A stretch of DNA of 14,414 bases, taken from contig DATLAN010000292.1 of NCBI GenBank assembly GCA_035527455.1, positions 1 to 14,414 on the forward strand, in the 5' to 3' direction. A program made the position numbers and the translations under genes. The notes below the pieces were generated by a model, which was not told the DNA's origin, searched no databases, and was given only the letters and a program-made list of their open reading frames with translations. Source of the DNA: DATLAN01 sp035527455 (GTDB lineage: Bacteria; Planctomycetota; Planctomycetia; Pirellulales; Thermoguttaceae). Below are positions 7,047 to 14,133 of this stretch, in pieces; the first letter of the stretch is position 1; every line of letters begins with the position of its first letter.

Positions 7047-8126
7047 TCAGCCGCCGCCGTCAATCGGCCCGAAAGAACTCCGCTGCTCCTGCCGGATGGC
7101 TTCCCAGAGGGCCTCGACCATCGGCTCGATATCCCCCGCGAGGATGCTCTCGAGGTTGAAGTTCTGGTGGATCCGGTGGTCGGTGACGCGGTTTTGAGGA
7201 AAGTTGTAGGTGCGGATCCGCTGGCTGCGGTCGCCGGAGCCGATCTTGCTCTTGCGCTCGTCGGACCGTTTGCGGTGTTCCTCCTCGCGTCGGGCCTCAT
7301 AGAGCCGGCTCTTGAGCACCCGCAGCGCCTTGGCCCGGTTCTTGTGCTGGCTCTTCTCATCCTGCATGCTGACCACGGTTCCCGTTTCGTAGTGGGTCAG
7401 CCGGATGGCCGAGGCGGTCTTGTTGACGTGCTGCCCGCCGGGCCCGCTGGCATGGAACACGTCCTCGCGATAGTCCTCCGGCTTGATGGTGATTTCCACT
7501 TCCTCCGGCTCGGCCATCACGGCCACCGTGGCGGCCGAAGTGTGGATGCGTCCCTTGGCCTCGGTTTCGGGCACGCGCTGGACCCGATGGCCGCCGCTCT
7601 CATACTGCAGATGACGGAAAACGCCTTCGCCCGACAGGCCCAGGGAGATATCCTTGAATCCCCCTAATTCAGTGGGGCTTGCGTTGAGGATTTCGACCTG
7701 CCAACGATTGTTTTCGGCGTAGTGCTTGTACATTTCGTACAGGCTGCGGGCGAACAGGGCCGCTTCGTCGCCACCGGTGCCGGCACGAATTTCCAGGATA
7801 CAGCAGGTGCGGTTGATGTCGTCCCCGCCGATGGTCATGTCGAGCAGGTCGTTCCAATACCCTTCGCGATGGGCCTTCAACTCCGGCAGCTCGGCCTGGG
7901 CCAGTTCCCGCAGCTCGAGATCGGAACCCCCGATGATTTCCACCGCTTCGGTAATTTGCCGATTGAGTTCCTTCAGCCGGCGATACTTGAAGACCAGCTT
8001 GGCGAGCGTGCCGTGTTCGCGCGCCACGGCCGACATTCGCGCCGGGTTGGCCGCCACGTCCGGGTCGACGAGCTGTTTCTCCAGCTCTTCGAAACGGCCC
8101 AGTTTTTCTTCGAGAAGTTTGCGCAT
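7047..8126 (-). CDS. prfA: Peptide chain release factor 1 (RF1)
   Basis: RF1 ends translation at UAA and UAG. The 359 residues are the normal length. Visible features: a helical N-terminal domain, AGTGGDEAALFA (115-126), the stop-codon-recognition tripeptide as P-E-T (186-188, in RVPETEAKGRIHTS; the common form is P-A-T), and the peptidyl-hydrolysis motif GPGGQHVNKT with GGQ at 230-232. The PxT pattern marks it as RF1, not RF2. Its GGQ glutamine is the target of the PrmC encoded just downstream. The gene lies 84 bp after rpmE on the same strand. The ribosome binding site is weak (GGGATT). Confidence 0.97.
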   Translation of the reverse strand: MRKLLEEKLGRFEELEKQLVDPDVAANPARMSAVAREHGTLAKLVFKYRRLKELNRQITEAVEIIGGSDLELRELAQAELPELKAHREGYWNDLLDMTIGGDDINRTCCILEIRAGTGGDEAALFARSLYEMYKHYAENNRWQVEILNASPTELGGFKDISLGLSGEGVFRHLQYESGGHRVQRVPETEAKGRIHTSAATVAVMAEPEEVEITIKPEDYREDVFHASGPGGQHVNKTASAIRLTHYETGTVVSMQDEKSQHKNRAKALRVLKSRLYEARREEEHRKRSDERKSKIGSGDRSQRIRTYNFPQNRVTDHRIHQNFNLESILAGDIEPMVEALWEAIRQEQRSSFGPIDGGG

Positions 8127-8163
8127 AGCCGAATCCCAACTCTACACAGATACTGCTTGAACA

Positions 8164-8178
8164 GCCGGCGAGGCCGGC
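8164..8178. repeat. GC-rich hairpin between rpmE and prfA
   Basis: GCCGGC (8164-8169) and GCCGGC (8173-8178) pair perfectly around a three-base loop. It lies in the 84-bp gap between two co-oriented genes and has no U-tract. It may trim or stabilise the mRNA between the two cistrons; short GC palindromes also arise by chance here. Confidence 0.35.
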
Positions 8179-8210
8179 CGCAGGATCAACGAAGGGCCGT
8201 TGCAGGGCGG

Positions 8211-8471
8211 CTATTGATCTTCCGCCTCGGCGGGCGCGGCGGCCTTCTTGCCGCGGCTGAGGCTGGCGTATCCGGTGGCGGCGAACTTCTTCTGGAACTT
8301 CTCGATCCGGCCCGCCGTGTCCACGTACTTCAGCTTGCCCGTATAGAAGGGATGGCAAGCATTGCAGATGTCGATCTTGATCTCCGGCTGGGTGCTCCGC
8401 GTGACGAAGCTGTTCCCGCAGCCGCAGGTGACCTTGGTCTCGACATACCTGGGATGAATCTTCTCTTTCAT
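8211..8471 (-). CDS. rpmE: 50S ribosomal protein bL31, zinc-binding form
   Basis: An 86-residue bL31 of the large ribosomal subunit. The cysteines C16 and C18 (TCGCGNSF) and C36 and C39 (CNACHPFYTG) are all present, marking the zinc-containing (C+) form, which in other bacteria serves as a zinc reserve. The start of the protein (MKEKIHPRY) is typical, and it ends in a short Lys/Ala/Glu tail. ATG 8471 is preceded by GAGGAAA (8478-8484) at 6 bases. It is the first gene of the rpmE - prfA - prmC - murA set. Confidence 0.96.
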   Translation of the reverse strand: MKEKIHPRYVETKVTCGCGNSFVTRSTQPEIKIDICNACHPFYTGKLKYVDTAGRIEKFQKKFAATGYASLSRGKKAAAPAEAEDQ

Positions 8472-8613
8472 GGCCCGTTTCCTCGGCCCCCTCTATGATG
8501 GGGCGTGACAAATTCCTGCCCAACGCCGCTTTTCTCGCACCTGGATGTTGACAAGCGGCTAAGTTTAGCACGCCGGATCGCACCCCACAAGGCGGTTGAG
8601 CCAACCGTTTACA

Positions 8614-8641
8614 ATCTTATCGGCATTCGTCGGCGAGTCCA
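8614..8641 (-). promoter_or_regulatory. Possible promoter of the rpmE-prfA-prmC-murA operon
   Basis: TGGACT (8636-8641) and TAAGAT (8614-8619) on the minus strand are 16 bp apart. The expected start near 8607 falls at the CGGTT/AACCG dyad (8593-8607), giving a leader of about 136 bases before rpmE. The opposite strand reads TACAAT at 8610-8615, so the direction is not certain. Confidence 0.35.
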
Positions 8642-8654
8642 GCACAGGGGACGT

Positions 8655-8700
8655 GCCCGTCGATTTACCCCGGGAGTGGTCCCCACTTAGCCCGACGGGC
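8655..8700. repeat. Nested inverted repeat
   Basis: Outer arms GCCCGTCG (8655-8662) and CGACGGGC (8693-8700) pair perfectly. Inside them lies a small hairpin AGTGG-TCC-CCACT (8675-8687). It sits about 70 bp beyond the DUF1573 stop and just upstream of the proposed rpmE promoter. It may be a transcription stop signal or a decayed dispersed repeat; no U-tract is present. Confidence 0.5.
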
Positions 8701-8770
8701 CGTGAAACCCACGCGGCAGAGGGGGCGAGGGAAGACTCGTCCCTATTTCAGCCTCAACCCGCGGGCAAAG

Positions 8771-9760
8771 CTACTTCGACGACACGACCGCATGGGCGGC
8801 CAGTTCGGGCGTCATCGAGCCGAGATCCGTTTCAATGCGGATCGTCTTGACGACCTTGCCGGTGTCCGCACCGGCAACGAACGTGACCGGAACGATGTGA
8901 ACCGGCTTGGCGACGTTTCCCGCAGAGGCGTCGAACTGGAAGGATTCGTCGTCGCAGGAGATCGAGAGGATTCGGAAGGGCTTCTTGCCTCGCACCACGA
9001 GTCGCTTGGTGACTTTCTGGCCGGGCTCTACGACGCCCATGAATAGCGACGAAGGACTGACGGTGATTCCGGCCTGGACCTGACCCTCCACCAATACGGG
9101 GACCTGCGCCGAGTACCGGTCGTTGGTGCGAAGCATGAGGTGGTCTTTGAGATATCCGGCCGGAGCGTCGGCCGCCAGTTGGACAATCAGATCGTACGCC
9201 ACCTGCCCCCCGCCGCGATAGCGTTCGACCGCCCGGGCCGAAATATGGGGATTGGCGCTCTCGACTTCCAACACTCTCCAATCGCTGCGGCCGAGATACC
9301 TGACGGTGACTCTCTTCTCAGCGGCATCGCCCTGGTCGACGGTCCCCAGTTCCACGCTGCCCGGCTCCACCACCACGTCGCTGCGGATATTGCCGGTCAC
9401 GTGCAACTGGACCTCGGTGTAGAACGGTTTGTCGAAGGTGACGGTGACGGTGGCCCCTTTGCGTCCGGTGAACGCGTGCGTGTTGTACCTGGCGACGATG
9501 GCGCCCGACTCGTACGTCTTCAGCGACGAGTTCTCGATCCTCGGGCTGGTGCAGCCGCAACTGGAACGGACGCTGACGATGTGAACGTCTTCGAGGTAGA
9601 TGTTCGACAACTCGAACGCGAACTCGATTTTGGCGCCGCGGGCGACGGAGCCGAAATCATGGGTGGTTACCTTGAACATCTTTCCGGCCCAGTCCTGTCC
9701 AACTGCAGGGGTCGCGGCCAGAAGAATCAACAGCAGGAGCGAAGCGGCTTTGCGTAACAT
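8771..9760 (-). CDS. DUF1573 domain protein, exported, Ig-like domains
   Basis: A 329-residue protein with a signal peptide (MLRKAA then LLLLILLAATPAVG, likely cut before QDW at about residue 21). The N-terminal domain (about 33-125) is DUF1573: it opens with THDFGSVARGAKIEFAFELSN and has the family's SSCGCT at 67-71. Two further Ig/ASH-like beta domains follow, with parallel openings (VEPGSVELGTVDQG at 131-144 and VSPSSLFMGVVEPG at 234-247). These domains are usually envelope modules; no enzymatic site is known. Start ATG 9760 is chosen because it gives the signal peptide and has GGGAGAAG (9767-9774) 6 bases upstream. The frame continues upstream to 9919, but that part overlaps the proposed promoter and lacks family features. 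Confidence 0.88.
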   Translation of the reverse strand: MLRKAASLLLLILLAATPAVGQDWAGKMFKVTTHDFGSVARGAKIEFAFELSNIYLEDVHIVSVRSSCGCTSPRIENSSLKTYESGAIVARYNTHAFTGRKGATVTVTFDKPFYTEVQLHVTGNIRSDVVVEPGSVELGTVDQGDAAEKRVTVRYLGRSDWRVLEVESANPHISARAVERYRGGGQVAYDLIVQLAADAPAGYLKDHLMLRTNDRYSAQVPVLVEGQVQAGITVSPSSLFMGVVEPGQKVTKRLVVRGKKPFRILSISCDDESFQFDASAGNVAKPVHIVPVTFVAGADTGKVVKTIRIETDLGSMTPELAAHAVVSSK

Positions 9761-9898
9761 GAGCGTCTTCTCCCAAACAATCATAGGAGACAACCCGGGA
9801 AAAATCATCGGGGAGTTGGGGCAGGTACGAGATCCGTATTTCGGGAAACATCGACGGTCACCCGTCTCCCGCCCCCGACTGGAAGTGAACGCCAACCA

Positions 9899-9927
9899 AA
9901 CGTAGATCCGGAACAGCAAGGTGTCAA
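9899..9927 (-). promoter_or_regulatory. Possible promoter of the DUF1573 gene
   Basis: A perfect TTGACA (9922-9927) is followed after 17 bp by TACGTT (9899-9904) on the minus strand, predicting a leader of about 130 bases. The -10 box is poor. Confidence 0.4.
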
Positions 9928-10582
9928 ATCCTGGCAGACAAGGGTTTTGGCCCTTTATGGAAAAATGCGCCGATTATTCGGACTCCCTTCCCCGATTCGG
10001 GAAGAACTCGCTTGACGTTGCGGAATGAGAAGAGGGGGAATTCGCCGGAACGGAATCAGGAAACGATCCATTTTCGCAAACTAAGCATACAACCGTTTTC
10101 GCGCGGTCAGCGTGGTCGCCGGACGCGGTTCCGGAGAATTATTGGGTCCACGGCCCGACGCAGCCGTGAACACCCAACCCCCTCCGCTCAAATACTATGG
10201 CGGCTGTGCCGGCGGAGTCCAATCCTCTCGGTGCGGCAAGGCGGGTAAGCCGTACGCTTGTGGCGATCGGGCCAGATCAGCCGGGGAAGTCGTAACCGAC
10301 CGAGACCCGGAGCGCACACGGCAAGTTGTTGGCATTCCTAGACTTACGAGTCTTGGACCGAACGCTTTCCGATACGCGAACGCAGCCGGGAAGCCATCGT
10401 GTTTCGCTCGCTGTGGGCGGCAAGAGGATGATTTCGGCAACGGATGGACAATTAGTCGCCGAGCGAAACGGGCCGGCCAGCCCGGGCGCGAGGGCCCGAT
10501 TGACGGCTTTCCAGTGGCCTGCTTCCGCACAACCCGGGTAGCCCGAACTGGAGAAATAACCATCGAAACGCCCGTTTGAGCA
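9928..10582. other. 655-bp stretch without a convincing gene
   Basis: This is the core of the gap between the divergent DUF1573 and ffh genes. Open frames exist on both strands (up to about 155 codons) but none resembles a known protein. Small hairpins are visible at 9940-9955 (AAGGG/CCCTT), 9987-10004 (CTTCCC/GGGAAG) and 10337-10356 (CCTAGACT-TACG-AGTCTTGG, one mismatch), plus the larger fold at 10389-10512. I looked for an SRP RNA core (GGAAG...AGCAG) because ffh is next door, and for tRNA, tmRNA and RNase P signatures, and found none. Confidence 0.5.
10389..10512. other. Candidate structured RNA or long inverted repeat
   Basis: A perfect 10-bp inverted repeat, GTTTCGCTCG (10401-10410) and CGAGCGAAAC (10460-10469), is enclosed by GGAAGCC (10389-10395) pairing with GGCTTTCC (10505-10512, one bulged T). 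A third stem, GGGCC/GGCCC (10470-10474 with 10493-10497), lies next to the main stem. Together they give a three-way-junction-like fold. No clear promoter drives it and the strand is not known. Confidence 0.25.
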
Positions 10583-10612
10583 TTGCCAAGGCCCGACGTT
10601 TTTCGGTACTAT
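10583..10612 (+). promoter_or_regulatory. Promoter of the ffh-rpsP-trmD-rplS operon
   Basis: TTGCCA (10583-10588) and TACTAT (10607-10612) are 18 bp apart. A start near 10619 gives a leader of about 220 bases before ffh. No other good promoter is evident closer to ffh, and no strong one within the operon. Confidence 0.5.
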
Positions 10613-10799
10613 ATGGGATTACGCGCGCGGCTGGACGACGGATCCGCCGGGGGGAGATGGCGGGGACGGAATCGAGAATTGGCTCCGCGTTTCGACCCAC
10701 CCCGCGTGGGGGCACGCCTCGCAGGCGGGCCGGTGTGTAACAAGCCGGCGCGCTGGTAAGCTGTCGTAAGCGTGCTTTGTCGTAACCACAAGACCGTTC

Positions 10800-10842
10800 C
10801 ACGCACACTCTTCTCGGGGGTGTGGTGCCAGTCGGGACACCA
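10800..10842 (+). promoter_or_regulatory. Possible alternative hairpins at the ffh start
   Basis: GTGTGGTG (10820-10827) can pair upstream with CACGCACAC (10800-10808, one bulged G). Its TGGTG part (10823-10827) can instead pair downstream with CACCA (10838-10842), which includes the A of the start codon. The two pairings exclude each other, so the leader could switch between open and closed start sites. Only a weak ribosome binding site (GGGA) is present. Confidence 0.25.
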
Positions 10843-12323
10843 TGTTCGAATCGCTCACCGAAAACCTGAGTTCAGCGATCAGGACGCTCCGCGGCCGGGG
10901 TAAGCTGACCGAATCGAACATGCGCGACGGGTTGGCGCTGGTCCAGCGGGCCCTGCTCGATGCCGACGTCAGCTTTTCGGTGGCCAGGGACTTCACGGCC
11001 CGGGTTGCCGAACAGGCGCTTGGCGAGCGGGTGCTGAAGTCGTTGGATCCCTCGCAGCAACTCGTCGGCATCGTCCATCAGGAATTGGTCAACCTGATGG
11101 GGCCGGTCGACCACTCCCTGCATTTGAAGGGCGACTTGACCATCCTGATGCTCTGCGGCCTGCAGGGTTCCGGGAAGACGACGACCTGCGGCAAGCTGGG
11201 GCGGCTGATCCAGCGCAGCGGCCGCAAGCCGATGTTGGTCGCGGCCGACTTGCAGCGCCCGGCGGCCATCCACCAGTTGCAGGTGCTCGGCCAACAGCTC
11301 GGCCTGCCCGTCTATGCCGATACCGATGCCAAGGACCCGGTGAAGCTCTGCAACGCGGCGGTCAAGGAGGCCAAGGCGTCGGGGGCCGAGGTGGTCATTC
11401 TCGACACGGCCGGCCGGCTGCACGTCGACCAGGAGTTGATGGCCCAGCTTTCTCAGATCGACAAGCGCGTACACCCCGACCAGGTGTACCTGGTGGTCGA
11501 CGCCATGACGGGCCAGGACGCCGTCCTCAGCGCCAAGGCGTTCAACGAGGCCTTGGAACTCGACGGGGTGATCATGACCAAGCTCGACGGCGACGCCCGG
11601 GGTGGGGCGGCGCTGTCGGTCAAGGAGGTGACCCGGGTGCCGATCAAGTTCGTCGGCACCGGCGAGCACCTCGACGAGCTGGAAGAGTTCCATCCGGATC
11701 GCATGGCGGGCCGGATCCTGGGCATGGGCGACGTGCTCTCGCTGGTCACCAAGGCCCAGCAGGAGTTCGACCAGGAGGAGATGGCCCATCAGGAGGCCCG
11801 GCTCCGCAAGGGCGAGTTCACGCTCGACGACTTCAAGAAAATGCTCGGCCAGACCAAGAAGCTCGGACCGCTGAACAAGGTCATGAGTTTGCTGCCCGGC
11901 ATGGGTGCGATGAAGGAGATGATGGGCGACGTCGACGCCGAGGCGGACATGAAGCGTCTGGTCGGGATCATCGACTCGATGACGCCGGAAGAACGCCGCA
12001 ACCCCTCGAGGACCATCGACCAGAGCCGCCGCCGGCGGATCGCGGCCGGGGCCGGTGTGGAGCCTCACCAGGTCAACGAGTTGGTCAAGCAGTTCGACGG
12101 CATCGCCGACATCATGAAGAGGATGTCGGGCATGGGTATCCGCGATCGGATGCGCACCATGAAGGAACTCACCGAGGGCGGCATGCTCGACCCCGGTGCC
12201 AAGCTGGCCAAGAAGAAACAGGGGACGGGCAAACGGCTTACGCCGCAAGACCGGGCCAAGATGAAGAAGTTGCGAGAAAAAGAACTCCGGCGCCGCAAAC
12301 GGGGGGCCCGGGGAAAGGAATAG
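10842..12323 (+). CDS. ffh: Signal recognition particle protein (SRP54/Ffh)
   Basis: Ffh binds SRP RNA and signal sequences of nascent membrane proteins and delivers ribosomes to FtsY at the membrane, using GTP. The 493 residues have the full domain set: N domain (about 1-95), G domain with GLQGSGKTTT (106-115), DTAGR (188-192) and TKLDGDARGG (246-255), then a methionine-rich M domain with PGMGAMKEMM and the RNA-binding SRRRRIAAGAG (395-405; the common form ends GSG). The tail from about 455 is Lys/Arg-rich. It opens an operon with rpsP, trmD and rplS. ATG 10842 gives the usual MFESLTENL start. No SRP RNA gene was recognised in the window. Confidence 0.97.
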   Translation: MFESLTENLSSAIRTLRGRGKLTESNMRDGLALVQRALLDADVSFSVARDFTARVAEQALGERVLKSLDPSQQLVGIVHQELVNLMGPVDHSLHLKGDLTILMLCGLQGSGKTTTCGKLGRLIQRSGRKPMLVAADLQRPAAIHQLQVLGQQLGLPVYADTDAKDPVKLCNAAVKEAKASGAEVVILDTAGRLHVDQELMAQLSQIDKRVHPDQVYLVVDAMTGQDAVLSAKAFNEALELDGVIMTKLDGDARGGAALSVKEVTRVPIKFVGTGEHLDELEEFHPDRMAGRILGMGDVLSLVTKAQQEFDQEEMAHQEARLRKGEFTLDDFKKMLGQTKKLGPLNKVMSLLPGMGAMKEMMGDVDAEADMKRLVGIIDSMTPEERRNPSRTIDQSRRRRIAAGAGVEPHQVNELVKQFDGIADIMKRMSGMGIRDRMRTMKELTEGGMLDPGAKLAKKKQGTGKRLTPQDRAKMKKLREKELRRRKRGARGKE

Positions 12324-12383
12324 ATCGGCGGGAACCGACACGAAACCAGCGCGCCACCAGCGCGAGAACATTACCAGTTCATT

Positions 12384-12389
12384 AGGAGA
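12384..12389 (+). promoter_or_regulatory. Strong Shine-Dalgarno before the GTG start of rpsP
   Basis: AGGAGA lies 5 bases before GTG 12395 and decides this non-ATG start. It is the clearest ribosome binding site in the window, fitting a highly translated ribosomal protein. Confidence 0.75.
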
Positions 12390-12394
12390 ATAGC

Positions 12395-12802
12395 GTGGCA
12401 GTACGTATTCGGATGAAGAAGTTGGGCCGCCGGCATCGGCCGTTCTATCGCATTTGTGCGATGGACGCGCGCACTCCCCGGGACGGCCGCGTCCTGGAGG
12501 AACTCGGCACCTACGACCCGATGGTCCCCGACGTGGACGCCCGGGCGGTCCTCGACGGCGAGCGGATCAACTACTGGCTTGGCGTGGGGGCCCAGCCGAC
12601 GGAGAAGGTCGAGGTGTTGATCAAGAAGTATGGTGCGGAGGGAACGCATCTGGACCAGCAGCGGGTCGCTTTGGACAAATTGGCCCAAAGTCGGCGCCGG
12701 GCCAAGCCGCCGAAAGCCGAAACGGTTGAAACCGCCGCAGCGGAAGAACCGGCGGCCGAAGCGCCGACCGAAGAAACCACCTCGGAAGAAACCAACGAAT
12801 AA
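12395..12802 (+). CDS. rpsP: 30S ribosomal protein bS16 with acidic tail
   Basis: bS16 of the small ribosomal subunit. The N-terminal 85 residues or so are the conserved domain: MAVRIRMKKLGRRHRPFYRI, then GRVLEELGTYDP and a region ending in KVEVLIKKYGA. The protein has 135 residues against about 80-90 in many bacteria. The extra part is a short basic stretch (SRRRAKPPK) followed by an Ala/Glu/Thr-rich acidic tail (from about residue 108) that is probably disordered. It starts with GTG, preceded by AGGAGA. It follows ffh after 71 bp, and its stop lies 6 bp before trmD. Confidence 0.96.
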   Translation: MAVRIRMKKLGRRHRPFYRICAMDARTPRDGRVLEELGTYDPMVPDVDARAVLDGERINYWLGVGAQPTEKVEVLIKKYGAEGTHLDQQRVALDKLAQSRRRAKPPKAETVETAAAEEPAAEAPTEETTSEETNE

Positions 12803-12808
12803 CGCCTC

Positions 12809-13495
12809 ATGCGCTTCGACGTCTTGACCCTGTTTCCCGAAATCTTTCCGGGATACCTCGGCCAAAGCCTGTTGAAGCGAGCCATCGAGGCCGGCCTGGT
12901 CGACGTGCGGTTGCACGACATCCGCGACTGGGCCCGGGATAAGCACAAGTCGGTCGACGATCGGCCTTTCGGGGGCGGGCCCGGCATGGTGTTGAAGGTC
13001 GAGCCGGTCGTCGAGTGCGTGGAAGCGGTGCGGGAGTACGACCCCGATCCGGGACACCTGGTCATGCTCACGCCGCAAGGTCGCCGGCTCGATCAGCCGT
13101 GCGTGGAACGGTTGGCCGCAAAAGGGCGGACCCTTTTGCTGTGCGGCCGGTATGAAGGTTTTGACGAGAGGATCCGCGAGATCCTCGAACCGGAGGAGAT
13201 TTCGATCGGCGACTATGTCCTCAACGGTGGGGAAGTCGCCGCCATGGTGATCATCGACGCAGTGATTCGGCTCGTGCCGGGTGTGCTCGGCGACGAAGAC
13301 AGCAGCGAGAACGACTCGTTTTCCGGCGCCGCGCGGCTGTTGGAGTTTGCCCAATACACGCGGCCCCGCGAGTACCGCGGCCTGGAGGTTCCCCCGGTGC
13401 TGCTGGGCGGCAACCACGGGGAGATCGCCCGATGGAGGGCGGAGAACAGCCGGCAACGTACCCGGCGGCGACGGGCCGACTTGCTCGATGAGTAA
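12809..13495 (+). CDS. trmD: tRNA (guanine-N1-)-methyltransferase, m1G37
   Basis: TrmD methylates G37 next to the anticodon of tRNAs with a preceding G36, preventing frameshifts. The 228-residue SPOUT (trefoil-knot) enzyme shows MRFDVLTLFPEIF at the start, DDRPFGGGPGMV (50-61), the knot motifs CGRYEGFDERI (112-122) and ISIGDYVLNGGE (131-142), and the residues R154 and D169 at the same numbers as the catalytic pair known from the Haemophilus enzyme. It starts 6 bp after the rpsP stop with no clear Shine-Dalgarno, which suggests translation coupled to rpsP. Confidence 0.97.
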   Translation: MRFDVLTLFPEIFPGYLGQSLLKRAIEAGLVDVRLHDIRDWARDKHKSVDDRPFGGGPGMVLKVEPVVECVEAVREYDPDPGHLVMLTPQGRRLDQPCVERLAAKGRTLLLCGRYEGFDERIREILEPEEISIGDYVLNGGEVAAMVIIDAVIRLVPGVLGDEDSSENDSFSGAARLLEFAQYTRPREYRGLEVPPVLLGGNHGEIARWRAENSRQRTRRRRADLLDE

Positions 13496-13568
13496 TGACG
13501 ACTAATATCGAGAAAGCATTGCAGCCGGCGGCCGAAGTCGCCGATGGAAAACACGAAGGGAAAAGAAC

Positions 13569-13976
13569 ATGAGTCAAGAGTTGATGAATCTGGTCGAGAA
13601 CCCCGCCATGAAGGAAGAAGTGCCCTTCTTCGAGATCGGCGACACGGTCGACGTCCACTGCCGAATCCTGGAGGGCGAGAAAGAACGCATCCAGATTTTC
13701 ACCGGCGTGGTCATCGCACGCAGCGGCTCCGGCAGCCGGGAAATGTTTTCCGTCCGCCGGATCGTCCAGGGCGAAGGCGTGGAGCGGAAGTTCCCGTTGC
13801 ACTCCCCGCGAATCGCCCAGATCGAAGTCAAGCGGTCCGGGGTCGTCCGCCGGGCGAAACTCTACTACCTCCGCGACCGGGTGGGCAAGGCCGTGCGGCT
13901 GAAGGAACGCCGCGTCGATCCCAAGAAGCGGGCCGAACGGGCGGCCAAGCTGAGTAAGTCGAACAAGGAACGGTGA
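13569..13976 (+). CDS. rplS: 50S ribosomal protein bL19
   Basis: bL19 lies at the subunit interface of the 50S particle. The 135 residues include the conserved FEIGDTVDVHCRILEGEKER (21-40), IQIFTGVVIARSGSGSREMF and a basic end (KLYYLRDRVGKAVRLKERR). It is about 20 residues longer than the E. coli protein owing to a Lys/Arg/Ala-rich C-terminus. ATG 13569 has GAAGGG 8 bases upstream (13555-13560). Last gene of the ffh - rpsP - trmD - rplS order, it is followed by a long palindromic element. Confidence 0.96.
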   Translation: MSQELMNLVENPAMKEEVPFFEIGDTVDVHCRILEGEKERIQIFTGVVIARSGSGSREMFSVRRIVQGEGVERKFPLHSPRIAQIEVKRSGVVRRAKLYYLRDRVGKAVRLKERRVDPKKRAERAAKLSKSNKER

Positions 13977-13992
13977 GCGCCGATTCCAACGA

Positions 13993-14103
13993 GGGTGGCA
14001 CGCCCAAATGGGTGGCACGTCCTGAGCAGCGAAGGGCGTGATGAACGCCTTAACCCACGCCCTTCGTTCCTCAGGGCGTGCCACCCGTTAGGGCGTGCCA
14101 CCC
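13993..14103. repeat. 111-bp nested palindromic element (MITE/REP-like)
   Basis: A long inverted repeat with three nested stems. Outer: GGGTGGCACGCCC (13993-14005) with its perfect complement at 14091-14103. Middle: a second copy of nearly the same 13-mer (14010-14022) with 14074-14086, continuing through CCTGAG (14021-14026) with CTCAGG (14070-14075). Inner: CGAAGGGCGTG (14030-14040) with CACGCCCTTCG (14056-14066), around a 15-base loop. The element begins 16 bp after the rplS stop and ends 30 bp before the YraN-like gene. It carries no coding sequence. Its layout suggests a dispersed, non-autonomous repeat; as RNA it would form a very strong hairpin. Confidence 0.85.
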
Positions 14104-14133
14104 ATCGGTTCCCTAGGTCCGACGGACTTTGTC

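Larger units (their letters stand above)
8472..8770. other. 299-bp intergenic region: rpmE leader plus inverted repeats
   Basis: Between the DUF1573 stop and the rpmE start. From right to left it holds a small hairpin (8728-8744, AGGGA/TCCCT), a nested inverted repeat (8655-8700), a possible promoter (8614-8641), a CGGTT/AACCG dyad (8593-8607) near the predicted start point, and a 12-bp palindrome (8558-8569, GCTAA-GT-TTAGC) in the leader. I see no plausible gene. Confidence 0.5.

Noticed and set aside
8596..8850. 84-codon plus-strand frame in the rpmE upstream region
   Set aside because: It spans inverted repeats and overlaps the end of the DUF1573 gene; no protein-like features.
10112..10579. 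155-codon frame and an overlapping minus-strand frame (10195-10563) in the gap before ffh
   Set aside because: No recognisable motifs, no ribosome binding site, Arg/Pro/Gly-rich composition as expected for random GC-rich DNA, and the proposed ffh promoter lies directly after the plus-strand frame.
9928..10841. SRP RNA gene next to ffh
   Set aside because: I looked for the conserved GGAAG/AGCAG core on both strands and did not find it.
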